Source: Fimbriimonadaceae bacterium
GTDB taxonomy: Bacteria; Armatimonadota; Fimbriimonadia; Fimbriimonadales; Fimbriimonadaceae
Direction: 5' to 3'
Length of the DNA stretch: 61,273 nt
Assembly: GCA_020847855.1 (NCBI GenBank)
Contig: JADLBH010000004.1
Coordinates: 1-61,273 of the forward strand
A program made the position numbers and the translations under genes. Numbering within the stretch: the first letter of the stretch is position 1; the number at the start of each line of letters is the position of its first letter. Below are positions 51,221-59,175 of this stretch, piece by piece. The notes under the pieces were generated by a model. That model saw nothing but the letters and a program-made list of their open reading frames with translations, was not told where the DNA came from and ran no database searches.

Positions 51221-52068
51221 TGCCGGGCTTTGCACTGCCCTCCGGCCGCCCTGCGGTCATGGGGATCCTCAATGTAACTCCGGACAGCTTCAGCGACGGC
51301 GGAAGGTTCGCCGCAGCGGAGGCCGCCGTGGATCACGGATTGCAGATGTTCGAGGAGGGTGCCGACCTCGTGGACGTCGGCGGCGAGAGCACGAGGCCCG
51401 GTGCCGATCCGGTGCCGACCGAGGTGGAGCTCGCTAGGGTCGTCCCGGTGGTCGAGCGTCTGAGCAGGCAAGGCGTGCCGGTCTCGGTGGACACGATGAA
51501 GGCGGAGGTTGCCGAAGCGTGCCTGGATCATGGGGCCGTAGTCGTGAACGATGTGTCCGGTATCGGTTCGCCTGCAATGCGCGCTCTCCTCTCGGACTCC
51601 TCTTGCTCGGTTTGCGTGATGCACATGCAGGGTGAGCCGCGCACGATGCAAGCGGCCCCCACCTATGCGAACGTGGTCGAGGACGTGGCGTCGTGGCTTG
51701 GCAAACGTTGCGACGAACTCGAGGGTGAGGGCATCGCTAGAGACCGGATCTGGGTGGATCCAGGGGTTGGATTTGGTAAGACGTTCGCACATAACCTTGC
51801 ACTGATCGGAACCTTGGATCGGATCGCGGACCTGGGGTACCCCGTGCTAGTCGGGGTGAGCAGGAAGTCCTTCCTGGGGGCGGCTCTGGGTGGGGCCCCG
51901 GTCGAGGACCGCCTGGAAGGCGGACTCGCTGCCCAAGTCCTCGCCCAAGCGCTAGGCGCACGCATCATCCGTACGCACGACCCGAGGCAAGCGAGGAGGG
52001 CCATCGAGGTCGCCTCGCATGTCCTGGCGAACTCGGCTGTCCTGGGTCGGACAGGTTCCCTGCGGTAG
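51220..52068 (+). CDS. folP: Dihydropteroate synthase
   Basis: This 282-residue TIM-barrel enzyme condenses para-aminobenzoate with dihydropterin pyrophosphate in folate synthesis. MGILNVTPDSFSDGG, VDVGGESTRPGADPVP, VVVNDVSGIGS, MHMQGEPRTMQ, IWVDPGVGFGKT, GVSRKSFLG and RTHDPRQARRAIEVA are all conserved in order. ATG 51220 lies in TGATG at the end of lysC. The length matches the family. Confidence 0.97.
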   Translation: MPGFALPSGRPAVMGILNVTPDSFSDGGRFAAAEAAVDHGLQMFEEGADLVDVGGESTRPGADPVPTEVELARVVPVVERLSRQGVPVSVDTMKAEVAEACLDHGAVVVNDVSGIGSPAMRALLSDSSCSVCVMHMQGEPRTMQAAPTYANVVEDVASWLGKRCDELEGEGIARDRIWVDPGVGFGKTFAHNLALIGTLDRIADLGYPVLVGVSRKSFLGAALGGAPVEDRLEGGLAAQVLAQALGARIIRTHDPRQARRAIEVASHVLANSAVLGRTGSLR

Positions 52069-52128
52069 TGTCCTAGGCGGCTCGGCCAGTGGCATACGGC
52101 TTGCCCGAAGGGGAGTCGTCCCGATCTC

Positions 52129-53067
52129 ATGAGTACCGGCCCACTATTGATCCTCGGCGGCTCCGGCTTCCTTGGCAAACACCTTCAGCACTATTCGCCG
52201 GGGGAACACCTCGCTCCGCGCAGCGGGGAGCTCAACCTCCTGGATTTGAGCGCTTGCGAGGCGTACTTCTCCCAGCACCGACCGGCCTCCGTGATCCATG
52301 CCGCGGGGTTTGTCGGCGGGATCGGGCTGAACAAGGAGAATCCAGGGAGGATGGCGGTCGAGAACCTCCGCATGGGCCTGAACGTACTGGAGGCGGCGGC
52401 GAGGGTCGGGCTTCCGCACGTCCTCGTGGTCTCTACGGTCTGCGTTTACCCGAAGGACGCCTCGATTCCAACGAGCGAGGCCTCGATGTGGGAAGGTGCG
52501 CCCGCGGAGGACACCATGCCCTACGGTGCCGCCAAGAGGATGCTCCATACCGTGGCCGATGCCCTGCACCGCCAATATGGTCTGGGATACACCTATGTGA
52601 TCCCGACGAACCTCTATGGCCCAGGAGACCACTTCGAGGAGGCAAAGTCCCACGTCGTGCCCGCGCTGCTGAAGCGGGCTGACGAGTCCCGCCGGGCCGG
52701 GCTCAAGGAACTCGTCGTCTGGGGCGATGGTACGCAGACCCGCGACCTTCTGTACGTCGAAGACGCGGCCAAGGGCCTATTGAAAATGGCGCTGGGCCCG
52801 GCGACGAACGAGGCCTACAACCTCAGCTCGAACCGGGAGACCTCGGTTCGAGAGCTCGCCGAGGCGATTTGCAAGGTTACGGACTTTGCAGGGGAGCTCG
52901 TCTGGGACACGACGAAGCCGGGAGGGGCGCCGCGGCGAGGGCTCGACGGGACGAAGGCAAAGGAGCGATTCGGTTTTGTGGCGGAGACGGGCCTGGAGGA
53001 GGGTCTGCGCCAGACCTACAATTGGTACTTGGACAACGTTGCGCCGGGCGCCGCGGTGAGTGGATGA
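52129..53067 (+). CDS. NAD-dependent epimerase, GDP-L-fucose synthase-like
   Basis: This 312-residue extended short-chain dehydrogenase starts with ILGGSGFLGKHLQ (cofactor loop). IHAAGFVGGIGLNKENPGRM matches the GGI-x-N segment of GDP-L-fucose synthases. The catalytic Tyr-Lys pair is in MPYGAAKRML (about 139-143), with STVCVYPKD supplying the Ser/Thr. NLYGPGDHF and VWGDGTQTRDLLYVEDAA follow. It would convert GDP-4-keto-6-deoxymannose to GDP-fucose, but no GDP-mannose dehydratase is in the window, so another substrate remains possible. It starts a five-gene plus-strand sugar unit. Confidence 0.8.
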   Translation: MSTGPLLILGGSGFLGKHLQHYSPGEHLAPRSGELNLLDLSACEAYFSQHRPASVIHAAGFVGGIGLNKENPGRMAVENLRMGLNVLEAAARVGLPHVLVVSTVCVYPKDASIPTSEASMWEGAPAEDTMPYGAAKRMLHTVADALHRQYGLGYTYVIPTNLYGPGDHFEEAKSHVVPALLKRADESRRAGLKELVVWGDGTQTRDLLYVEDAAKGLLKMALGPATNEAYNLSSNRETSVRELAEAICKVTDFAGELVWDTTKPGGAPRRGLDGTKAKERFGFVAETGLEEGLRQTYNWYLDNVAPGAAVSG

Positions 53068-54404
53068 TAGACGCTGAGAACAAGAAGATTTGTATCGTAG
53101 GGATGGGTTACGTGGGCCTGACGCTCGCCGTCGTCATGGCCGAGTGCGACTTCGACGTCATCGGTGTCGAGATCAATCCCGAGACCGTCGCGAGGCTCCG
53201 GGGCGGCAAAGCCCACTTCTACGAGCTCGGGCTCCAATCGCGAATGGCCCGCCAGCTCAAGCGTGGGAAGCTCAAATTTGAGACCCCGGAGGAGGCGGTC
53301 GGCGCTCGAGAGTGCAAGGTCTTCGTCTTGACGGTAGGCACGCCGCTCAACGATGAGGGCAACCCGAGGATGGACATGGTCGAGCGAGCCTCCAACTATG
53401 TCGCGGACGTAATGCCGGACGGAAGCCTGACCGTGTTGCGGTCCACGGTTCGACTGGGCACGACCCGCAAGGTCGTCAAGCCGATCCTCGAGTCCTCGGG
53501 TAAGAAGTTCCAACTCGCCTACTGCCCAGAAAGGACCGTGGAAGGCCGTGCTCTCGAAGAGCTTCGCTCCTTGCCACAGATCGTGGGAGGCTTGACCGAC
53601 GACGACGCCTGGCGGGCAAGCAGGATCTTCCAGCGACTGACCCCGACCACGATCCGCGTCTCGACCCTGGAGACGGCAGAGATCATCAAACTTCTCGACA
53701 ACTCCTTCCGCGACCTCTTCTTCGCCTTTGGCAACGAGGTTGCTCTCCTAGCGGAGGCGGCGGGCCTCGATGGCATCGAAGTGATACACGCTGCGAACAC
53801 TGGATATGAGCGAACGAACATCGCTAGACCCGGCATGGTGGGCGGCCCGTGCCTCGAAAAGGACCCTCACATCCTCGCCCACTCTTTTCGAGACTTTGGG
53901 TTCACTCCACGGTTGATCTCCAACGGTAGGGCCTTGAACGAGGAGCTTCCCGGCATCGTCTCCCAAATGATCCTGGACTGGGCGGGGGAGAACTCGCTCC
54001 CGCCCGACGTAAAGGTCAGCATCTGCGGCCTCGCCTTCAAGGGACGTCCGGAGACCGACGACCTGCGGGGCACGCCGACCCAGCTCGTGATTGACGCCGT
54101 GCGGCGCGACTTCCCGAGCGCGAGGCTCTTTGGGCAGGACTTCGCGGTCAAGGACACGGATGCACGCACCTTGGGGGTCGAACCGGCAAGCATCGAGGCC
54201 GCGTTCGATGGCGCGTCAGTCGTCGTGATCGCGAACAACCATCTCGGATACTCGAGGATCAACTATGAGGATCTCAGTTCCACGATGAACAAACCCGCCC
54301 TGATCTTCGATTGCTGGGACTGCATCTCTGCCGACAGCCACGACTTTAGCGAAGGCGTCACCTACCTCCGGTTCGGCTCGGTGAAGGCCTGGAGCGGTCG
54401 CTGA
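53064..54404 (+). CDS. UDP-sugar (UDP-ManNAc/UDP-Glc type) dehydrogenase
   Basis: This 446-residue nucleotide-sugar dehydrogenase starts at ATG 53064, overlapping the previous stop. The Rossmann motif is ICIVGMGYVGLTLAVVMAEC, followed by FVLTVGTPLNDEGNP, the catalytic cysteine in GGPCLEKDPHILA and GLAFKGRPETDDLRGTPTQ. The pattern is nearer WecC (UDP-N-acetylmannosaminuronate) than the Ugd at 11338, though the exact sugar cannot be fixed. It produces a uronate for surface polymers. Confidence 0.88.
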   Translation: MIDAENKKICIVGMGYVGLTLAVVMAECDFDVIGVEINPETVARLRGGKAHFYELGLQSRMARQLKRGKLKFETPEEAVGARECKVFVLTVGTPLNDEGNPRMDMVERASNYVADVMPDGSLTVLRSTVRLGTTRKVVKPILESSGKKFQLAYCPERTVEGRALEELRSLPQIVGGLTDDDAWRASRIFQRLTPTTIRVSTLETAEIIKLLDNSFRDLFFAFGNEVALLAEAAGLDGIEVIHAANTGYERTNIARPGMVGGPCLEKDPHILAHSFRDFGFTPRLISNGRALNEELPGIVSQMILDWAGENSLPPDVKVSICGLAFKGRPETDDLRGTPTQLVIDAVRRDFPSARLFGQDFAVKDTDARTLGVEPASIEAAFDGASVVVIANNHLGYSRINYEDLSSTMNKPALIFDCWDCISADSHDFSEGVTYLRFGSVKAWSGR

Positions 54405-55387
54405 TGCCCAAGGTACTGGTCACGGGCGGGTCTGGGTTCATTGGGGCCGCGCTCGTTCGTGGGCTTCTTGCGAAGGGATGGGACGTCCGTTGCCTCGACG
54501 ACAACTCCCGTGGGAACCCCCGCAGGCTCGCAGGGGTGATGGACGACCTAGAGTTCGTCCAAGGCGACGTCAGGGACGCAGAAGTGGTGGACCGCGCGAC
54601 GAAAGGCATGGACGCGGTCGCGCACTTGGCGTTCATCAATGGTACCGAGTTCTTCTACAACAAGCCCGCGCTCGTGCTCGAAGTCGGCGTCAAGGGCGCC
54701 CTGAACACGCTCGACTCGGCCTTGAAGCACGGCGTAGGCCAGTACTGGCTCATGTCCTCCTCAGAGGTCTATCAGACGCCGCCCGTCGTGCCGACCGATG
54801 AGAGCGTGCCCTTCTATAGTCCCGACCCACTCAACCCTCGCTACTCCTATGGGGGCGGCAAGCTCATCTCCGAGCTCCTCGCGGTGAACTACGGGCGGGG
54901 CAAGTTCGAGAAGACGGTGATCGTCCGGCCGCACAACGTCTATGGTCCCGATATGGGCTGGGAGCACGTGCTTCCGCAGTTCGCGCTTCGCGCCAAAGCA
55001 GCGGTTGCGTCGCAGCCGGAGGGAAGCGTGCGGTTTCCGATCCAAGGAGACGGGAGCCAGACTCGTGCCTTTTGCCACATTGACGACTTCACCGAAGGCT
55101 GCCTCCTCGCGTATCTCGCGGGCGACGATCAGAACATCTATCACGTCGGCACCCCCATCGAGACAACGATCCGCGAGCTGGCCGAGCTCGTGGTCCGCTG
55201 CTTCGGTAGGGATGCTCTGATCCAGCCTGGGGCTGAGCCGCCAGGCGCCACCCCGCGCCGGGTTCCGGACGTGTCCAAGGTCGGCCGGCTCGGCTACGTG
55301 CCCAAGGTGAGCCTCGAAAACGGGGTTCGTGCCACGGTCGAGTGGTATGCCGCGAACGAGGGCTTGATGCGCGCCACGAGCCAGTGA
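54404..55387 (+). CDS. NAD-dependent nucleotide-sugar epimerase/dehydratase
   Basis: This 327-residue extended short-chain dehydrogenase has the cofactor loop VLVTGGSGFIGAALVRGLL, the VDRATKGMDAVAHLAFING strand, MSSSEVYQTP and the catalytic YSYGGGKLISE (Tyr-x3-Lys). NVYGPDMGWEH, then DGSQTRAFCHIDDFTEGCLL and TPRRVPDVSKVGRLGYVPK follow. It belongs with UDP-glucose 4-epimerase or UDP-xylose-synthase-like enzymes. A stop/start overlap (TGATG) couples it to the dehydrogenase, suggesting consecutive steps on one sugar. Confidence 0.85.
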   Translation: MPKVLVTGGSGFIGAALVRGLLAKGWDVRCLDDNSRGNPRRLAGVMDDLEFVQGDVRDAEVVDRATKGMDAVAHLAFINGTEFFYNKPALVLEVGVKGALNTLDSALKHGVGQYWLMSSSEVYQTPPVVPTDESVPFYSPDPLNPRYSYGGGKLISELLAVNYGRGKFEKTVIVRPHNVYGPDMGWEHVLPQFALRAKAAVASQPEGSVRFPIQGDGSQTRAFCHIDDFTEGCLLAYLAGDDQNIYHVGTPIETTIRELAELVVRCFGRDALIQPGAEPPGATPRRVPDVSKVGRLGYVPKVSLENGVRATVEWYAANEGLMRATSQ

Positions 55388-55391
55388 CGCC

Positions 55392-56579
55392 ATGCGCCTC
55401 GTAATCCATGACTACTCGGGGCACCTTTGTGCTCTGAGCTTGGCCCGATCCCTCGCGGGCCGAGGGCACGAGGTGCTCCACCTCTATTCCGCGTCGTTCC
55501 TAACCCCGCACGGCGACCTTCAAAGGAAGGAGGGCGACCCCGCTACCTTCTCCATCGAGCCCGTCTCCATTGGGAGGGAGGTGGACAAGTCGAACCTTCT
55601 CCGGCGACGTCAGGCCGATACGGAGCACGGTCGGCTTGCGGCCCGAAGGATCGCGGAGTTCCAACCGGAGGTCGTGGTGACTGCGAACACCCCGCTCGAA
55701 GCGGTGGACCAGATTCAGGTCTGCTGCCACGAGCTCGGCGCAGGCCACGTCTTCTGGGTTCAAGACTTGATCGGGATCGCCGCAGATCGGATCCTGCGGG
55801 AGAAGTTTCCGCTCATCGGGGCGGTCGTGGGATCGTGGTACAAGGGGTATGAGCAACGGCTCCTTCGCAGGGCCGACCAGGCCGTGGTGATCTCGGACGA
55901 CTTTCGCCCGTTCGTTCCGGTCGAGCCGGCCCGAGTCCACACGATTGAGAACTGGTCACCGATCGGGGAGGTGCCTCTCCGACCAAAGTCGAACGCATGG
56001 TCGGTGGAGAACGGTTTCTCGGAAACGACGAACGTCGTGTACACCGGCACGTTGGGGATGAAGCACAACCCGAACCTGCTCGTCGCGATCGCCGAACGCT
56101 ACCGAGATCGCGGGGAAGTCCGGGTCGTGGTGGTGAGCGAGGGGGCGAGCGCGGTTTGGCTGCGAGAACAGTCCACCGCTCGAAACCTGAAGAACCTCGT
56201 CGTGCTGCCCTTCCAGCCTGCGGGCGTGCTCCCCGACGTGCTCGGCAGCGCAGATCTCCTGGTCGGCATTCTGGAACCTGCGGCCGGAGTCTTCTCCGTG
56301 CCGAGCAAGGTGCTGAGCTACCTGTGCTCGGGCCGGGCGATCCTCCTCGCGGTTCCTCCCGAGAACCTCATCGCAAGAATCGTCGGAGGCCATGGCGCTG
56401 GCCTGGTTGTGCCACCAGGGGACGAGGCGGGCTTTGTGGCAGCGGCAGAGAGGATCCTGGGTGATTCGGCGGAGAGGCAGAGGATGGGGACGAAAGCGCG
56501 TGAATATGCCGAAGCTACGTTCGACGTGGAGAGGATTACAGATCGCTTCGAGTCCGTCCTGGAAGCGGCGAGAGCCTAG
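55392..56579 (+). CDS. Family 4 glycosyltransferase, WbuB-like
   Basis: This 395-residue GT-B glycosyltransferase begins MRLVIHDYSGHLCALSLARS, ending the acceptor domain near VHTIENWSPIGEVPLRPK. The donor domain has VVYTGTLGMKHNPNLLVAIA, VLPFQPAGVLPDVLGSADLL and PSKVLSYLCSGRAILLAVPP, as in WbuB-type transferases; GAGLVVPPGDEAGFVAAAER follows. It is the last gene of the second sugar unit. Its TAG is shared with the convergent MATE gene through CTAG. Confidence 0.88.
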   Translation: MRLVIHDYSGHLCALSLARSLAGRGHEVLHLYSASFLTPHGDLQRKEGDPATFSIEPVSIGREVDKSNLLRRRQADTEHGRLAARRIAEFQPEVVVTANTPLEAVDQIQVCCHELGAGHVFWVQDLIGIAADRILREKFPLIGAVVGSWYKGYEQRLLRRADQAVVISDDFRPFVPVEPARVHTIENWSPIGEVPLRPKSNAWSVENGFSETTNVVYTGTLGMKHNPNLLVAIAERYRDRGEVRVVVVSEGASAVWLREQSTARNLKNLVVLPFQPAGVLPDVLGSADLLVGILEPAAGVFSVPSKVLSYLCSGRAILLAVPPENLIARIVGGHGAGLVVPPGDEAGFVAAAERILGDSAERQRMGTKAREYAEATFDVERITDRFESVLEAARA

Positions 56580-57955
56580 ACTTCCTTCGCCTTCCAGCGT
56601 CCTCGCCGGTAGACCCAGATCGCATAGACCCCCTGGATCGCCTGGGTCGTCATCATCGAGATCCAGCACCCGCGCGCGCCCAGGCCGAGGCCGAACGGCA
56701 TGGCAAGCACCGCCGCGATGGGAACCCGCAAGCCCCACATGCACACCAAGTTCACCCAAAGTGGGCTCGTGGTGTCGCCCGCACCCTGCACCGCCCCCAG
56801 CAGCACCATCGCATAGGCGAAAAGGACTTCGGTCGCGCACAGATATCGCAAGAAGGTAGCCACCTCGGCGGCGATCTCGGGCTGGTCGGGCAGAAGCAAG
56901 TGGGCGAGCGGGAGCGCGAAGGAGAAGATGAGCACCGAAGCGACAAGGCTGACCGCTCCAGCGTAGTGCGCCGCGAGCCAGCCGACGCGCTCGGCCCTCT
57001 CCGGCTTTTTGGCCCCCAAGCACTGACCGACCAACGCCGCAGCCGCGATGGAGAGCCCAAAGGTTGGCATGAAGGCCAAGGACTCCACGCTGAAGGACGG
57101 TCGGAGCGCGGCCACCGCATAGCTGGCTCGCGGTACGCCTTTCAAGATGAACGTGAATGCCATGAGCGAAGTCACGCGCACGAACGCGCCGATGGCGGCA
57201 GGGAAGGCGATCCGGACGATTCGCCTCACCCACTCCATCTCCGGCAACCTCAACCGGACCTGCCCCACCGGGGTTCGGCGGGCAAAGACCAAGTACACGA
57301 TCGCGGCCAGCCACGCACTGATCGCAAAGGCTGCGCCCGCCCCGGCGATGCCCCAGCCGAGGTGCCCATGACCGTGAGGGATCATCCATGCGTTCAGACC
57401 GATGTGAACCAGGATCTGGAAGCCGCTGAGCAACATCGGGCTCTTGGTGTCCCCCACGCCGCGGAGCGATCCCGCCAGCGACTGGATTAAGAACACGGCG
57501 GGGAGCCCCGCCGCTAGCCCGACCAAGTAGGTCTTCATCAGCGTGACCGCCTCGGTGTCGGTGGCTGGGATTTGGAGCCAAGCAAGCACCGGGGAGAGGG
57601 CGAGCGCGAGGAATCCCACGGAAAACCCGCCGATGAGGGCCGTACTCGCGCCTTGGTCGCAGGCAGCCTTCAGATCAGGGAAGTTGCCCGCGCCAAAGAA
57701 CCTCGCGACGAGCGCGGTGGAGGCCATGCCGAGGGCAAAGGCCAAGGAAATGAAGAGAAAGATCGAGGTCGTCGCTCCGCTGGCCGCGGTAGCGTTCGAT
57801 GTGGGTAGGGTTTGAATGAAGAAGGTGTCGAGCAGCGCGTTGACGGTTTGGAGGAGGTTGAGCGAGACCGCGGGCCAGGCCAACCGCCAGAGAACCACTC
57901 CCGGCCTGATGTCCAGTTCGGCGGTTGGGTCTCCCTCGAACCGATCCTCGGACAT
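56576..57955 (-). CDS. MATE family transporter
   Basis: This 459-residue exporter has twelve membrane segments and a duplicated six-helix layout. Family landmarks are VLWRLAWPAVSLNLLQTVNA, then ATAASGATTSIFLFISLAFA near helix 2, and FGLSIAAAALVGQCLGAKKP in the second half with its Gln-Gly pattern. It probably uses a cation gradient to expel a small compound. A flippase role is less likely because it resembles drug/metabolite MATE members more than Wzx. ATG 57955 is eight nt after TACACT. Confidence 0.92.
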   Translation of the reverse strand: MSEDRFEGDPTAELDIRPGVVLWRLAWPAVSLNLLQTVNALLDTFFIQTLPTSNATAASGATTSIFLFISLAFALGMASTALVARFFGAGNFPDLKAACDQGASTALIGGFSVGFLALALSPVLAWLQIPATDTEAVTLMKTYLVGLAAGLPAVFLIQSLAGSLRGVGDTKSPMLLSGFQILVHIGLNAWMIPHGHGHLGWGIAGAGAAFAISAWLAAIVYLVFARRTPVGQVRLRLPEMEWVRRIVRIAFPAAIGAFVRVTSLMAFTFILKGVPRASYAVAALRPSFSVESLAFMPTFGLSIAAAALVGQCLGAKKPERAERVGWLAAHYAGAVSLVASVLIFSFALPLAHLLLPDQPEIAAEVATFLRYLCATEVLFAYAMVLLGAVQGAGDTTSPLWVNLVCMWGLRVPIAAVLAMPFGLGLGARGCWISMMTTQAIQGVYAIWVYRRGRWKAKEV

Positions 57956-57963
57956 AAGAACCG

Positions 57964-57969
57964 AGTGTA
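57964..57969 (-). promoter_or_regulatory. Putative leaderless -10 element for the MATE gene
   Basis: TACACT on the minus strand is followed by eight bases (CGGTTCTT) and ATG 57955. It is the same hexamer as before manC. Confidence 0.45.
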
Positions 57970-57997
57970 GCCGTCGGCTACAAGGGGGCGGCGGGCC

Positions 57998-58369
57998 GTG
58001 CCATACGTGACACCGGAAGGTGCTGGGCGGCTTCCCGATTTCTCCGGTGCCAACCGCTCGGGCGCGATCTTCTGCGCTGAGGACTGGGGGGTCGTCTTAG
58101 GAGGTCAAGGGGCGGCATGCCTTGGGATCATCGAGCTTTGGCTGAGGCTCCTTGCGACGGGAGGCTGGGAGGAATCTACCGCGACGATCCTCGCGGGCTG
58201 GGATTGGGCAAAATTGGAGACGGCGATCCCGCGGAGCAGGCAAGAACGCACCTTCGCAGGCGAGGGCGAACTCCCTGCTGCGTTCGCGTGGGTTCGGGGC
58301 CACTTTGCGCTCGGCGCGCCGACCGAGGAAGCGTGGGATCGGTTCGTCGCTGCCCTTCAGCGATCCTGA
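57998..58369 (+). CDS. Small hypothetical protein
   Basis: This 123-residue protein starts at GTG 57998, with a GGGGGCGGCGGG stretch upstream that could serve as ribosome site. It is a compact mixed protein with AIFCAEDWGVVLGGQGAACL, a hydrophobic helix (IIELWLRLLATGGWEESTAT) and a Trp-containing end (GAPTEEAWDRFVAALQRS). No family is recognised. Other frames over the same bases are also open, so coding status is moderately supported. Its last 13 nt overlap the convergent gene. Confidence 0.55.
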   Translation: MPYVTPEGAGRLPDFSGANRSGAIFCAEDWGVVLGGQGAACLGIIELWLRLLATGGWEESTATILAGWDWAKLETAIPRSRQERTFAGEGELPAAFAWVRGHFALGAPTEEAWDRFVAALQRS

Positions 58370-59079
58370 CGCTGGGATGCGGCGACGACTCGCGCGCCCT
58401 TCGGTGGGACGAAGGCGAAGTTTGCGTCTGGCGGTAGTTGTCCAGTGAAGACGGTCGTCACAAATTGTTCGTACGTTCCCGGTGCGGGCCAACCCCGGTG
58501 TACGACCTTCGCCAACACGGGTTCGATGCTGTATCGAGTGCTCGCCGGATAGGGGGATTGGGCTCTCGCAAGAACCCCGTCTGGTTCAAGGGAGAGCACG
58601 GAGGTCGGGAACCAAGGTGTCCATCCGGAGCCCGGTTGCGCAAGGAACGTGTCTGCAACGATCCTTGTGGTGAAGAGCGAGGGTCCTTCCAGCAAGAGTT
58701 GGAGCCTGGAGAAGAGCTTTTGCCTCCACTTCGGATCGAGCCCGCCTTCCGCGGATCCGTAAGCGACGCTGGAGTAAGAGTTCGACTTCGTGCTGTAGTC
58801 CCAAAGCCAAGTGCCATCCCCCACGATCCGTCGGACGTGCTTGCCGTCCTCGTGGACGTTCACCTCGACCCGAAACGCGCCTTCCGAGAGGCGGTTGTCC
58901 ACGGCGATGCTGACAAAACTTTCGGCGGGTCGGCCCTTGGTGTTCTCCTCGGCCACGGTCTGGAGGGTCAAGCGTGAGTTCAATGCAAGGCCGGCCAGCG
59001 CGTTCGACATCGCCGTGTTCGCGCTCTGGGCGAACGCAGGCGACGCAAACAAGAACAGAGGTGCCAGGTAGGCCCGCAC
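58357..59079 (-). CDS. Secreted protein of unknown function
   Basis: This 240-residue protein starts at GTG 59079 with AAGG upstream. The signal peptide is AYLAPLFLFASPAFAQ. The mature part is beta-rich: NSRLTLQTVAEENTKGRPAE, then EGAFRVEVNVHEDGKHVRRI, DGTWLWDYSTKSNSYSSVAY and SLEPDGVLARAQSPYPASTR. The DGTWLWDY-like segment resembles the outer-membrane lipoprotein carrier LolA family and its DUF2092-type relatives, where a lipid-binding half-barrel is formed. That would suit an envelope role, but the match is only by pattern. Confidence 0.65.
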   Translation of the reverse strand: MRAYLAPLFLFASPAFAQSANTAMSNALAGLALNSRLTLQTVAEENTKGRPAESFVSIAVDNRLSEGAFRVEVNVHEDGKHVRRIVGDGTWLWDYSTKSNSYSSVAYGSAEGGLDPKWRQKLFSRLQLLLEGPSLFTTRIVADTFLAQPGSGWTPWFPTSVLSLEPDGVLARAQSPYPASTRYSIEPVLAKVVHRGWPAPGTYEQFVTTVFTGQLPPDANFAFVPPKGARVVAASQRQDR

Positions 59080-59175
59080 GTAACCTTGGACGATCCGGGA
59101 GCGACCAAGGTTCCGAGCCGGGTACTCTCGCCCCCGGACTCACAACTCGACCGCTTGGTCTGCGGGGAAACGAAA

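Noticed and set aside
59080-59175. T-box or other threonine-responsive leader for thrS
   Set aside because: The gap to the divergent gene is under 100 nt and contains no T-box sequence or specifier stem.
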